A stretch of 64,000 nucleotides of DNA from Odobenus rosmarus divergens (Eukaryota; Chordata; Mammalia; Carnivora; Odobenidae). Each line of letters begins with the position of its first letter. The first letter of the stretch is position 1. The DNA is taken from the NCBI RefSeq assembly GCF_000321225.1, contig NW_004450661.1, positions 571,263-635,262 of the forward strand, in the 5' to 3' direction. This document shows, piece after piece, positions 34,335 to 45,570 of the stretch. The position numbers were made by a program, and so were the translations under genes. Below the pieces are notes generated by a model, which was not told where the DNA came from, did not search any database, and was given only the letters and a program-made list of their open reading frames with translations.

Positions 34335-34560
34335 GATGAGCTGGACTCCAACTTCTAAACAGGGGCAACATTGCCCCTTTGGACAGGGAAATTCTCAGCT
34401 GTGTGGAACTGTATCAAACCATATGGCATGGAAGCATGTAGAATGCTTAGCATCCATCATTTCAGAACACTAAACTCAATTGTGTCCCTCCATCACTGTG
34501 ACATTCCAAAACAACTATATGCATTTCCAAGTGCTCCTGGTTGAGACCCACTGACAGATG
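34335..34560. mobile_element. MER20-like hAT MITE
   Basis: 'CAACATTGCCCCTTTGGACA' near one end and 'AAGTGCTCCTGGTTGAGACC' with CACTG at the other resemble MER20 ends. The interior is divergent. Confidence 0.5.
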
Positions 34561-36299
34561 ATCTTTCAAGTCCCTTTTAGCTTTAAATTTCTGGTCTATA
34601 ATTCTTTGCAGACAGAAGCTTTGACATTTTAAATCATTAATAACTTTATGTTAAGTTTTAGTCAATAACATATTACATTATTGAAAGTCATTTTCTGGAT
34701 GAAATAGAAGTAGTCTGTGTTTTTTCAGCAGGCATGCAAAATTTTTCTCCAATTTTTATAAAATTAGCAGGAGTAACTAATTACAAATCTAGACATTCAG
34801 AAAAACTAGTACACAATTAATCATTTCAGTCAATCGGACGAAGAAACGAGATGAATAAAAAATGTTGACAAATTCTTATCACAGTATCACAATAAAGAAA
34901 AGCAAGCTGTCCTTTCCCTTTGTTTTAAAGGAATGAAAGCTGAACAAGTTTCTTATTCTCTACTGTACCTGGAAATTCTCCTGCAGATCAAAAGAATTTC
35001 CCCAAATCCAGGAGAATTATCATCCTGCTCAGAACTGTGTATTTGCCTCCTCTCAGAGCAAATAATTTGGTTCGTTAACACTCTGCCTTCCAAAGAGGCT
35101 TATGCTTTATCCTTCCCCTTCACAATACCTTTCTGTCCCCACCTCCCCACACACAAACCAGCCCCTTCCCTCAGCCCCATCACCACCACAACTGGCACCG
35201 CCGGCATCACCACCCACGGAGAGCAGAGCCATGGCTGGCTGGCCTCCCCCCTGCAGAGATTGGTACAACTACTCTAGTGCAATGCAGGGGTGTCTGCAGA
35301 AAGTGTTTTCCCCTCACAGCAGAAGGCCACCCTCCTACAAAAATATCTGACCCCTTCCAAGTCTTCTGAGCTAGTCCAGACAGAGAGGCAGGGTTGTGAA
35401 ACTGAGGAACCCTCTTTTCTTTGCCTTTTTTTTTTCCCCTTGGTAAGGGAGTAAAAATGGGGACCGAGTACTTTTAAAGCAATGCATTTTGTCAGGCTTC
35501 CTTTCCTTTCCCAGCAGCTCAAGGAGCTAGCCTCAGCAAAACATGTCATATCATGTTCTGGTGTGGAGACAAAGAGAGAAGAGAATTTAAACACTCTGCA
35601 ATGGGTGAGGCTTTAAGGCTCTTGGTTTCTCCCATTGCTCTTTTCTTTCTGGTTTGGGGGCAGGGGGGAAAGACTGCAAAATGTTTGGGGACTGCACAAA
35701 AAAGAGAAGGGACAGAGTACCCAGGATGTATGTACCCAGCTACCTGGAAGACATTGGAAGTTGGGCCCAAACCTCAAATTCATTTTTAGTTTTGTGCTAA
35801 TTATCTGGCATCGAGAGCCAGCCCTTCTCCCAGCAAATGGATTCAGATGTCCAGCCTGGATGGGCACCAGGCTTTGGACAAAAGCTGGTGAAAGAATCCC
35901 TATAGCTTCTGCCACATACAGAAGAAATGGGATTAGCTATTCTTCCTGAAGGAAAGAGTCAGCGAAGACAAGCTTACACTGTAGCTGTTGGGATCTAGGT
36001 TAGATAAGGAAGAACTGGCAAGGAGCCCTGCAATGAAGGAATGTTATGAAGCCTTCCATCCAGAGCTCTTCACATCTGAAGAGCTTCTCGTTTCTCTCCT
36101 ATGCCTGGTCTGATCTCTCCAAGAGGTGGTCATTGATAATGGCTTCATTTGTCTTTCCTTCCTTTCTCCATTTCTCCCTTTAGCAGACATGTCTTCAACA
36201 TCTATCGTCCCTGTGCTTAGAACTGGCAGGAGGGAAAGGGAAACATTCTCTTTTTGACCCTAATCCAGGTGATTGAGATCTGTAGTCTGCACCAGTATA
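34561..36299. other. Unique sequence, nothing recognised
   Basis: About 1.7 kb. Frames at 34933-35277 and 35553-35949 overlap others in both directions and show no recognisable product. Confidence 0.45.
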
Positions 36300-36760
36300 G
36301 CAGCAATGGGAATGGACAAAAAAATGGTTGGATTCAAGGCTTATTTAGATGGTGGAATTGACAGGATTTGCTGATGAAGAGGGTATGGAGAATAAGGGAA
36401 AGAAAAGAATCAAGGGTGACTCCTAAATTTCTGGCATGAGTAACTGGGTGAAGGTTGATGTAATTTACCAGAAAAGAAGAAGAAGAAGAAGAAGAAGGAG
36501 GAGGAGGAGGAGGAGGAGGAGGAGGAGGAGGAGGACAGAGCACAGGAATGTTAGAGGGACAAGTCTGGGGGAAATCTGATTAATCCAATTTTAGACAGAT
36601 GGAGTTTGAATTGCATGAGAGATATCCAAGTGGAGATGTTCAAGAGAAAGTTGGGCAAATGTGTCTTACACTTAGGACAAAGATCTGGGCTAAAGACATG
36701 AATCTTGGGGGCACTGCATTCAGGGAATTTAAGTGGGAAGAAAGGAAGTGTTGGTGAAGA
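36300..36760 (-). mobile_element. L2 LINE internal region (antisense), split by a microsatellite
   Basis: 'AAGGGTGACTCCTAAATTTC' with 'TGGCATGAGTAACTGGGTGA', then 'GAGATATCCAAGTGGAGATG' and 'GACAAAGATCTGGGCTAAAG', are antisense L2. Confidence 0.75.
36471..36535. repeat. 65-nt polypurine (GAA)n(GGA)n tract
   Basis: A pure purine run, (GAA)n switching to (GGA)n at about 36497. On the other strand it encodes polyproline/serine in shadow frames. Mirror-symmetric purine runs can form triplex DNA. Confidence 0.97.
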
Positions 36761-38284
36761 TCTGTGTATCTTTCCAGCCCCCAAAGAGATAAGAAGATCC
36801 ACGTGAAAATCCTCTGGTGCTTTGGGAATAGATCAGTAGCCTAGATTTCAAAGAAAGATGCTTTATTAATGAGGAAAATTCCATGAAATCACAAAAGACT
36901 GCCTTGGTTGGCCCAGGGGGTCAGCATCTTTCAGTAACAGGCAAACAGCCTTGAGCAGATGCAGCTGCACAAAGCCTCTTTCCCTTCTGCCAGGCCCGGC
37001 CAGCAATAGCAGAACCTTCCAAACATCATAAAAATCATGGTAAAGAAGGCTTTACAAGCAAAGTCCCCTGGGCTCAGCTTAATAGCACCGCCAAATCCAG
37101 CTTCCCTAGAATGATTTCACAGGGTGGGGATTTAGCACCAGATTCGATACTTTTTAAAATTATTTTTTGAAGGGAAGTTGACCTGGCTCCAACCCAAGAG
37201 TTTTAACATCTTCCCCAACTGTGTTGGACTTGCCTCCATTCATACAACAGCACCACAATAAGCAAAGAGATTCTCCCCAAGCCTAGCACAGAGTTCCCCA
37301 AAGCATTTTTTCCTAGAGCTTTTGTGGGTGCCATTCAAAAGAAGGCCATAGGTAGTTGAGATGGAATGAAACAGTAGGGGCAGAGCTGAGCAAAGAGAAG
37401 GGAGAAAGGCGGGGTCCCTCCTGCCCCATGCACGACAGAGCTGGGGTGCGGCTGAGGCTGCCCGCCAAGCTATAAACCTACTTCAATTCCAACTGTTTGG
37501 ATGTCAAACCAAGCCCACCCCTTTGGGGCTAAATTTGTTTATTCTTGGCTGAGGAATATTTCAGTTTTTCAAAAAGGAGAGAGGAAATGAGAAATCAGAA
37601 GAGGATCCAAAAGATCTCATCATTAAGTGACACTTGAATTCTTCTGTCAATATAAAAGCACCAGAAACACATTTTCCCGCAACATCCCCACCCGACAGCA
37701 AAGATACATTTCTTGGTTACCAGGAAGTTTTTCCACAGCAGTGGCCATTAAAACATTAACTAATGAAAGAAAAAAATAGCAAATTTATCTGCAGGGTTCA
37801 CTCAGGACCCACTCTTCCCAACTTCTGACCAAATTGAAAAAAAAAAAAGTCTCACCAGGAAGGGGCCCCCTGGCCTTGTCTAGTGACAGGGGCATGGTAA
37901 GAGTCTCACCATTTTTCTTCTTTTTCCTTTTCCTTTCATTTTTGCATTTTTAATAAACTTTACTTTTCATTTAAAAACCTTTTTAGATTTACTTTTCCTT
38001 TCTTTCCAACTTCCCACAATCCTATATAATCGAGTCCTGATGAAGGGTTTTTAAGAACCACCAGCAGGGCTGCCCGACTTTGAAGAACCCCGGGACCCAG
38101 GGAAAAACTGAGGGTTGACCCAGGAAACCAGCTGTTAGCCTCCCAAGGGTGTTAGCAGTCTGAGGGTCAGCATTGTTGGTAGGGCCAGATGAGGCCAAAC
38201 TCTGGATATTTTTACAAATCAGAAGTGACATAAAAATATCCCTTCGTTTTTAGCACTCCACAATTGAAAGAAAGCGTTTCCACA
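36761..38284. other. Unique sequence, nothing recognised
   Basis: Repeat-free. The 37460-37800 part is AT-rich with several homeodomain-like TTAAT and ATTAA words. No exon is recognised. Confidence 0.45.
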
Positions 38285-38440
38285 CACTTTAGCTCAACCT
38301 CCCAGCTACGTGATGGTGACCACGCTGTGTGACAGATAGGCCCAGAGAGGTGGAAGGACTCAAGGGAACGACACTAGAAAAGGCCAGAGCTGTGACTGAA
38401 ATACAGGTCTTCTAAATCCAAGCCCATCCGTCATGCCCCA
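38285..38440 (-). mobile_element. MIR SINE (antisense)
   Basis: 'GATAGGCCCAGAGAGGTGGA', 'AGGACTCAAGGGAACGACAC' and 'AGAGCTGTGACTGAAATACA' are the antisense MIR core. Confidence 0.7.
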
Positions 38441-38583
38441 GGTGCTGAAGAAAGATTAGAGGGCCTGCACAATGGAGGAAGAGAGAGACATTAGGAAGCA
38501 TAAATGCCTATCACAGTCATGCTAGTCCGGCATCTGCAGTGAGAACAGCCATACTGGCCACAGGAATCCTTCAAAATGCTGTG

Positions 38584-38781
38584 GGGGCATCTGGGTGGCT
38601 CAGTCATTAAGCATCTGCCTTCGGCTCGGGTCATGATCCCAGGGTCCTGAGATCGAGCCCCGCATCAGGCTTCCCTGCTTAGCGGGAAGCCTGCTTCTCC
38701 CTCTCCCACTCCCCCTGCTTGTGTTCCCTTTCTCGCTGTGTCTCTCTCTCTGTCAAATAAAGAAATAAAATCTTTTTTTAA
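38584..38781 (+). mobile_element. CAN-SINE (copy 4) with TSD
   Basis: GGGGCATCTGGGTGGCTCAG head, TGATCCCAGGGTCCTGAGAT, a CT-rich tract, AATAAAATC and an A-rich end. Direct repeats AAAATGCTGTG lie at 38573-38583 and 38782-38792. Confidence 0.98.
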
Positions 38782-39029
38782 AAAATGCTGTGTCTCCAGC
38801 ATTACCTAACATAGCCCCCTCCTCCCTCCTCAGCTAAGCCCAAGAACAAGCCTTGCTGTTTCCCATGGCTGGTTCCCCATCCAGGGGACGATGAATGCTT
38901 TCAAGCAAGAAAGAGATATGGCCCGCGCTTCCAACCCCAGTCGACCAGGCCCACCAACTTCAGTGAATGATGTGATGCCCCCCTTGGTCCTTGCATCACC
39001 TAGCTCTCCAGATCACAGAACACTGATAC

Positions 39030-39190
39030 AGACCAGTGCTCCTCAATCTTAAATAGATCACCTGGGGATCTTGTTTATCTGGGGATGCAGATTCTGATTC
39101 AATACGTCTCAAGGGGGGCCTGAAATGTTGCATTCTTAGCAAGCTCCCTGGTGCTCACTGCTGGCCCCAGTGGCAAGGTTTGGAGACTGT
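39030..39190. mobile_element. MER5A-type hAT MITE
   Basis: 'CAGTGCTCCTCAATCTTAAA' (decayed end), 'AGATCACCTGGGGATCTTGT', 'GATGCAGATTCTGATTCAAT' and 'CTTAGCAAGCTCCCTGGTG' follow the MER5A order. Confidence 0.75.
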
Positions 39191-39213
39191 CAGAGCTAAA
39201 ACAGGCCATAGAG

Positions 39214-39433
39214 GGGTGCCTGGGTGGCTCACTCTGACTTCGGCTCAGGTCGTGATCCCAGGGTCCTGGGATCGAGCCCCACATCGGGCTTCCTGCTCAG
39301 TGGGGAGCCTGTTTCTCCCTCTGCCTGCCGCTCCCCCAGCTTGTGCTCTCTCTCTCTCTCTCTGACAAATAAATAAAATAAAAATCTTAAAAATAGAATA
39401 AAACAAAACAAAACAAAATAAAATAAAATAAAT
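39214..39433 (+). mobile_element. CAN-SINE (copy 5), A-box deletion, TSD
   Basis: Head GGTGCCTGGGTGGCTC, but about 14 bp of the tRNA part (end of the A box through the GTTAAG region) are missing before CTCTGACTTCGGCTC. A long (AAAAC)/(AAAAT) tail. Direct repeats AAAACAGGCCATAGAG (39198-39213) and one-base variant (39434-39449). Confidence 0.97.
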
Positions 39434-39664
39434 AAAACAGGCCACAGAGATCATCCTTCTCAGTGCTTTTCATACTGGGTTCCTGGGAAGTTCCGATAAG
39501 GTATTTCAGGAGATAATTTCAAAGCCCAGGAGGAAACCAAGAGCCCCTCCGCACCCCTGCTTCAACCAGAATGGCTCTGCTCTTCCATTCTAGAAATTGA
39601 AATGTTTCATTATATTTCATTTGGTAAAAGGGTTCCTTTGTTTCATAAGTTTGAAAGCTACTGC

Positions 39665-39780
39665 TTTAATACAATTACCTCAATTTACAGAAAAGGAGAC
39701 TGAGAGTGAGTGAGTCATACAAGATGACACAGCTAATTGGTGGCCAACCCAAATCAGAGCCTTGGTCTCTTCTTCCCCAC
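39665..39780 (-). mobile_element. MIR SINE fragment (antisense)
   Basis: 'CTCAATTTACAGAAAAGGAG' and 'GATGACACAGCTAATTGGTG' are the antisense MIR core. Confidence 0.75.
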
Positions 39781-40339
39781 CCTGCTCTAGCTCTCTTTGG
39801 AGGAAGAACTTCAAAAATGCCTTGATTTCGTGGTTTCTCCTCTTTCTTTTGGGTTTACCAAAGTAAACCCACCAGAATCCCACAAGGCCCCAGAAGGCAG
39901 ATGTCCTGCCTCTCCCCACCAACGGCTGGCTGTTCAGAGTTACCCGGCCATCTACACCTGACAAGTCAGGGCAGCCAGTAGAGGAGGGAAGAAGCTTACT
40001 CGAGCAAGGTAAAAGTCAGGAGCGTTCCCAGAGGCAAGATGAGGGTTAGCCATGGAATCATTCCACAGATGGGCAGGCATGTGCTTGCAAGACCTCAGAA
40101 TTCCTTGTCTCCAAGGAGGGGCCCTGATTGACTCACTGGGGCACTTACAGACAGCTTACTTCAAGCTGATTTGCAGCAGGCATGCTAGGGCAGCTGCAGG
40201 GCCCCAGCTGAAAAAGGTTTGTCACTGGCAGGAGCTGGGGGAGGTGCGTGGAGGCAGGGGAAAAGTCTCCAGTGAAGAGCATGTCTAGTACAAAGCCCGT
40301 GACCATGAAAGGTCAGACTCCCTGAGGCCAGCAAGCGTG
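39781..40339. other. Unique sequence, nothing recognised
   Basis: No repeat or exon is recognised. Confidence 0.5.
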
Positions 40340-40740
40340 GGCCAGTGGGTGATACGAGAAAGGCAGAAGACAGGGTCCCTGGCTCCAGGAAACCCACAAT
40401 CTGGAGAGGTGGTGAGGAGGTAAATAGTATATGTGAAACAATTAGAGAACAATACAAAACAGCATGTAATTAAAAGCTAGACGAAAGGATTCAGAATGTA
40501 ACAGCCAAAGCAGGTCAGTGCAAGAGATCACTTCAGGCGGGAGCATCTGGGGGTGGGGGGGGAATGCGATAAAGACCACACAGCAGCATAGAGGATGGGT
40601 AGAGCAACAGGGGAGGAAAGAAATAAGTCATAAGTGGTGATCCATGCGGTCAGAAGAACCAGTGGATGCTATAAACAGCATCTGGAGGGGTACCACTTGA
40701 ATTAAATCTTCAGGAAAGCAAGGGAGGGCATGGCTGACTT
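40340..40740 (-). mobile_element. Probable L2 3' half (antisense)
   Basis: 'GGCTCCAGGAAACCCACAAT', 'GGTCAGTGCAAGAGATCACT' and 'ACTTGAATTAAATCTTCAGG' resemble the antisense L2 order (announced by loss of the 3' tail). Weak. Confidence 0.45.
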
Positions 40741-41594
40741 GAAATCAGGCTCCTCTGAGCAGAACCACCCCTGATCCGATCCAGCCCAGCTCAATTTCAA
40801 TCCTCCACCTTTCCACAGAACTTTTCTAATTTCTGAAGCTACAGGGCAACTCCAAGAGCTCTTCTAGGATGCAGGCGACAGAAGAAACTCTGAACTCCAC
40901 TTCATGGTGGTCCTGAGCCAAGGTCAAGATCTCATGTCAAGAAAATCAGTATCTGTGCATTATTTCTGGCTCCAGCTGAAGCCTCTCTATCCAAAGACTT
41001 GGATACACCCAGAGAATAAAATCAGGTCAGCCCCAGGAAGGACATCAACCCCAGAGATTCAGAGAGACTAAATGCTTTGTTGGAAGCCACTCAGTCGATT
41101 ATGAAAGAGAAATCCATCACCACATCTTTTCTATACATGCTTATCTCTGGTCTGACCTGAACTGAAGAGCCAGTCTTGTTAAAATCTCATCCCTGACTCA
41201 CACACACTCTTCCCGCATCTACATTTCTAGGTAGGTGATTTTGAGTGAAACCCACTGCCCAAGGATGCACCGCCCAGACTATAAACCTAAGAATGGAATT
41301 GCAAAGCCTTCTACTTCCTGCCCCCCCACCACATTCCCCACCACCATGGCACCATCTTCTGACCCCCTGCACTGTGCTCAGCCAAAACAACTCAGCAGCC
41401 TGGCATTCTTCCAGCTCATTGAAATTACTAAGGGCTGTAAATAACAAACCATAGAATCTGGTTCCTTGCCCCCAGCCTCTCCCTGACCCATCGAGCATCA
41501 TAACTTCCCTCCTGTCCTGCAGCAACCTGATTAGGGTCCTTCCCAAACTCTTTCTGCAACCTTCTGAGGGTTAAGTTCTCCGTTAATAGTCACG
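40741..41594. other. Unique sequence, nothing recognised
   Basis: A 119-codon minus-strand frame (41187-41546) overlaps two plus-strand frames and lacks any recognisable domain. Confidence 0.45.
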
Positions 41595-41770
41595 TAAGAC
41601 CGTTGGAGATGGAAGGAGCCTCAGAATCCATCCTCTCCAGCCCCATCTTTTGACAAATGAGTAAACGAAGATCCACAGATGTGAAGTGACTTGTCCAGGG
41701 TCACACAGATCCTCAGTAGTGGGTGTGGGCTGGAATCCTGGTCGTCTCTCTCCCAGGCTGTGGGGAGTCT
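41595..41770 (-). mobile_element. MIR SINE (antisense)
   Basis: 'GATGGAAGGAGCCTCAGAAT', 'GTGAAGTGACTTGTCCAGGG', 'TCACACAGATCCTCAGTAGT' and 'GGCTGGAATCCTGGTC' are antisense MIR. Confidence 0.85.
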
Positions 41771-42284
41771 GAATCAGCTTATGAGAAGATGGCATGATTG
41801 CCCAAGAACCCTCCCTTGCCGCCCCTGAACCCTTGAGCCATCTGCAAGTGAAGACACATGTCTGATGACTACATGGTACATAAAGGAACCTGGTGGTGGG
41901 AAGGAGATGAGGCTGGATCAGCTATTTGATATTATTTTCCTTCACTTTAAGGAGTCAGCCAGAGATGATTATGGTGCCAACCTAGATGTCACACCTTTAC
42001 TGCACAGTCACCTCAAAAAGGATGGCAAGGCATACGGAAGGTACGTCGGTGCAAACCATGTCATTAAAGAGTGAAATGGCAAAGCAGAGCTTATTAACAC
42101 CCTGGTTATATCTTGCAACAATTGTGTGATTAATTCAGGTCACTCCCTGATGCTTCTTTTCAGACATTCAAACCACTCATTGTCTGCAACCGTTTTGTCA
42201 AGCCCCAAGCAACAGAAATCCCACGCTTGCTCCATCTTCAGTTCTCCTGGAAAGATTCTGTGTGGGGCTGGCAGGCTGTCCTGA
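41771..42284. other. Unique sequence, conserved-looking block
   Basis: 41860-42140 is repeat-free, AT-balanced sequence. A 69-codon plus frame (41865-42074) has protein-like composition but no recognisable family or splice signals at its ends. Confidence 0.35.
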
Positions 42285-42410
42285 GTGAAATGAGCACTGG
42301 GCTGAGAGCCCAGGACACCTGGGTTTATCTGTTGTTCAGTGAGTAACCTGGAGCAGGTGGGTTTACCTCTCTGCATTTCACCTGTGTGAAAGGGTTAAGT
42401 TGGAGGCAGA
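42285..42410 (+). mobile_element. MIR SINE (sense)
   Basis: 'GAGAGCCCAGGACACCTGGG', 'GTTTACCTCTCTGCATTTCA' and 'CCTGTGTGAAAGGGTTAAGT' are MIR sense order. Confidence 0.75.
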
Positions 42411-42529
42411 GAAGGAAACAAAAGAAACTCTCCAGGTACCTCTCGGCATAAGGGGTCCATGAGGTTGACGGATAACAGTATCCTCTCTCTGCTTCCAGTT
42501 AGGGCAGCCTGAGAGCATGGGGAACTAAT

Positions 42530-42745
42530 GGTCATGGAATCTCCACCATGTGCCAAGGATCATGCTGAGAGACTCACACCAGCCTCTGACGTGGTGCCTT
42601 GGGAGTCCCAGATGTGGAAATGGTGATCAGAAATGTAGAGTTGGCATCCAAAGTAACACAGTTAGTGAACGAGGGAGCCGGGATTGAAAGAAGTTTCTGG
42701 GATTCAAAAAACCTTACTCTTTGCACTAGGTCACACTGCCTTCAA
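42530..42745 (-). mobile_element. MIR SINE (antisense)
   Basis: 'CACCATGTGCCAAGGATCAT', 'GAGAGACTCACACCAGCCTC' and 'GTAACACAGTTAGTGAACGA' are the antisense MIR order. It lies tail-to-tail with the sense MIR at 42285. Confidence 0.8.
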
Positions 42746-44449
42746 TAAAAGATCAGTTCATATTACTGAGAGACTGGGGGGTGGTATTGAGAGACAGACA
42801 GAGACTCAAAGATTCAAATCAGACAAGTGCCAGTAATAAAGAAGGGTAAGTAAGTGAATGGTAATGGCTGGAGGTTAAATGGTTGCCTTCTTTAAAGGGC
42901 CTAAGAGTCAAGTCCAATAAAGTGTGGTAATGAAGGACCTCAGGCCCTGGTTTAACAGATTTTTTTTTTCTTTTTGAGGGAAAGCTGAAATCCAGAATTT
43001 TATGCGAAACTGTCTCATTTAAATCAGTTACCCTTAACTCAAAAAACTCTAAACACCTTGCCCGCTGAATAACATAAGCCCAAACCCAGATTTAACCCAC
43101 AACCTGTGGTTTGCAAACTCTGGGTATTTAGAATAATCTCCTAAACAAAGGAGTGAGAGAGCCTGGAACATTTCACCTTGGCACCCTGGGAAAGCCTCAT
43201 CTCCGGATTTCATTTTTAGAGAAAGTGAACCTTCTGGAATGTTCTGAGCTGGGATACAAGGGTACTGTGATTCAACCAACCTCACTCAATTACTGGCGCT
43301 CACAGCAGCAATTCTTTTCTCTCTTGGGAAGTTTGGGCAGCCATATATGCATGTCCCTAAAGCCAGTAAGAGTACCCATTTTTTTCTAATAAGCAACAAA
43401 TTATTTGAGGGGACTTGGTTGAAAACTAGTTCTAGCCCTATAGTTAAATTCAATTATACCATAATTATAGGGAGTCTGCACACATCAGAGCTTAGCTGGA
43501 AGAGAATAGGAGCACCACAGTTCTTCAAAACGTTGGCCTGAGGTAAACCTGTAATTTTACCTACTATCATTCTGGCGGAACTTTCATGGGAAAGAAAGCA
43601 CTCGTAGCTCTGGATTTTCCATCAGAGGACAACCGAGTGAACGCCTCTTAGCCACTATGTGGCATTGGCTCTCTTAGGGTTCAGAAAAGACAGGCGTCGG
43701 GCAGTGTCTCTTACTTCCTTTCTAACTGGCTGGAAAATAGGGTGGGCTCATAGTTCCAAGTCCAAATAGAATGAGGCACCAGGCCTGTGGAAAAATAGGA
43801 AATTCTCATTGTTATATCCTTACCATTCCCTACTTGGTGGGGGGAAGAAGACACCAGATACATATATACCTACATACATACATAGGTCAGAAACTACAAG
43901 AAAACCCTTCAGAAGCGTCTCTCATTTGTTGTAAAAGAGCTTATTCACTTGCTCGTTTTGCATTCTCACACAGGCTCATGGCCCTCAAATTTGAGGGAAA
44001 TGCAAATTGGTGTTGGTGCTAGCTACAAAACCAACAAGGGGCAGAAGTGCTTTACTGAAGCTTGGAAAGTTGGATACGCGTACAGTTAGAGCTACAGATC
44101 TTGTTAAATAATTTTCCTCGGCCAAAAGCCCATGAACAAGTCCCTTTCAACAGCCTTTACACAAGCTCAGGGCTTCACACTGAAAGGAACGTCGAGCTGA
44201 GTGCCTACCGGGGAAAGGATTCTCGGGGCTTTCCTGAGGGCAGGTTGAGTTTGCAGAAGGAATATCATGCCATAACTCCTCCCTGATGCCCATCCCACTT
44301 TCATTTCAAAATATGTAACTGAAAGGAAGGGAAGTTTTAGTCCACTCATCAAGCAGGCATTTAACCCTGACGCTGTGAGGGAGAGAAAAATGACCCAGAA
44401 TATGGAAACATCAGGGGAAGAGACGGCGAGAACCCAGGCCCAAGGAGTC
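42746..44449. other. Unique sequence, short (ACAT)n
   Basis: No repeat family is recognised. A T-run at 42960-42968 and an imperfect (ACAT)n near 43857-43886. Confidence 0.5.
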
Positions 44450-44610
44450 AGAAAAACCTTTTCTCAAATCTAAATTCTAACACTTACTAGTTACGTCACC
44501 TTAGACAAGTTACTTAACCTCAGTTTCCATATCTGTAAAATGTCTATGCCCTGAGGATTCTAGGAGCAAAATATGAGGAAAACCCTGGTATAATTATTGT
44601 AAGAGAGGTG
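44450..44610 (+). mobile_element. MIR SINE (sense)
   Basis: 'CTAACACTTACTAGTTACGT', 'CACCTTAGACAAGTTACTTA', 'ACCTCAGTTTCCATATCTGT' and AAAAT are the MIR core. Confidence 0.88.
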
Positions 44611-45399
44611 ATCAGGGCACCTTAAGTGGAATCTGGCCCTGCCTCAGGAGGAAGTCCCAGCCCTGCGGCAGGGAGAGCCAGCTCCCAGCCACCCACCGCA
44701 CGGGGAAGAGGCACGGGGCAGAGGCCCACGGAGAGGAGTGTGGGCCCCCAGGATCAGAGAACGAGAGAAGCGGTGGCCGACACTTCAGGAAGGAGCTGGT
44801 GCTTCAAGATCAAGTATATGCAGAATTCAGAAGAATACTCTGGACGGAGGGAAGAATATAATCAAAAGCAGAGAGTACAAAAACATATAGACCACATCTA
44901 GAAACAGAAAGCACCCAGGGAGACAGGAGTTTGGGTTGCAGGACCAGAACCAGGCCCCCTCCAGGGTCCTCAGCATCCCTGCCCCAATGTGCTGAGTGCT
45001 CCCGAGAAAACAGAGCAGGCCGGGGGGTTGGTCCCAGGGAAGCAGCTTGCAGAACTACCGAAGGCAGAAAGGTGGGGTCGGGGCATACTGGCCAATGCCT
45101 AACAACTGGCTCTCCAGAGGACCCGGATTTGTAGCCCAGTGTAAGTACTCCCACCTTGGCTGATTTCAAACAACCAACATGTTTAACAACCAGATGGCAA
45201 ACTATTTTCTGAAATTTTAATAATCAGCTCTCACTAGCAGGTGTTAGCCAGCTGCAATACATCTCTGGGTTGGCTTGAGGGAAACCGGGGAGTGCCCAGC
45301 ATCAGACCCTGAACCCAGAAACTGGATACACCTAGCAACTCCTAAGTTCATAAAACTCTGCATCTTAACCTTTTTGAATCTTAGTTGTGATAAGCATTC
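44611..45399. other. Unique, moderately GC-rich sequence
   Basis: 44640-44790 has about nine CpGs, more than the surroundings. Overlapping frames (44626-44901, 44810-45169) have no recognisable product. Confidence 0.4.
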
Positions 45400-45570
45400 A
45401 TAATGACTGTGAACCTCTTCATAGTTCTGGGGGGAATATTCCCATGCATTATCTAGGCATTACTACTGTCTCCATTTTATAGATGGGGAAGCAGAGAGGC
45501 AGGGTCCAAGTGATTACACTGCGTAATTAGCAGTAATGGAGTCTGGGCTCAAACCTACCTCTGCTCCCTT
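45400..45570 (-). mobile_element. MIR SINE (antisense)
   Basis: 'GTCTCCATTTTATAGATGGG', 'GAAGCAGAGAGGCAGGG' and 'AATGGAGTCTGGGCTCAAAC' are antisense MIR. Confidence 0.8.

Noticed and set aside
36334..36543. Polyproline/serine-rich minus-strand frame
   Set aside because: It is simply the (GAA)n(GGA)n microsatellite read in reverse.
39229..39454. Minus-strand frames rich in F, L and RE repeats
   Set aside because: They are the CAN-SINE and its A-rich tail read in reverse.
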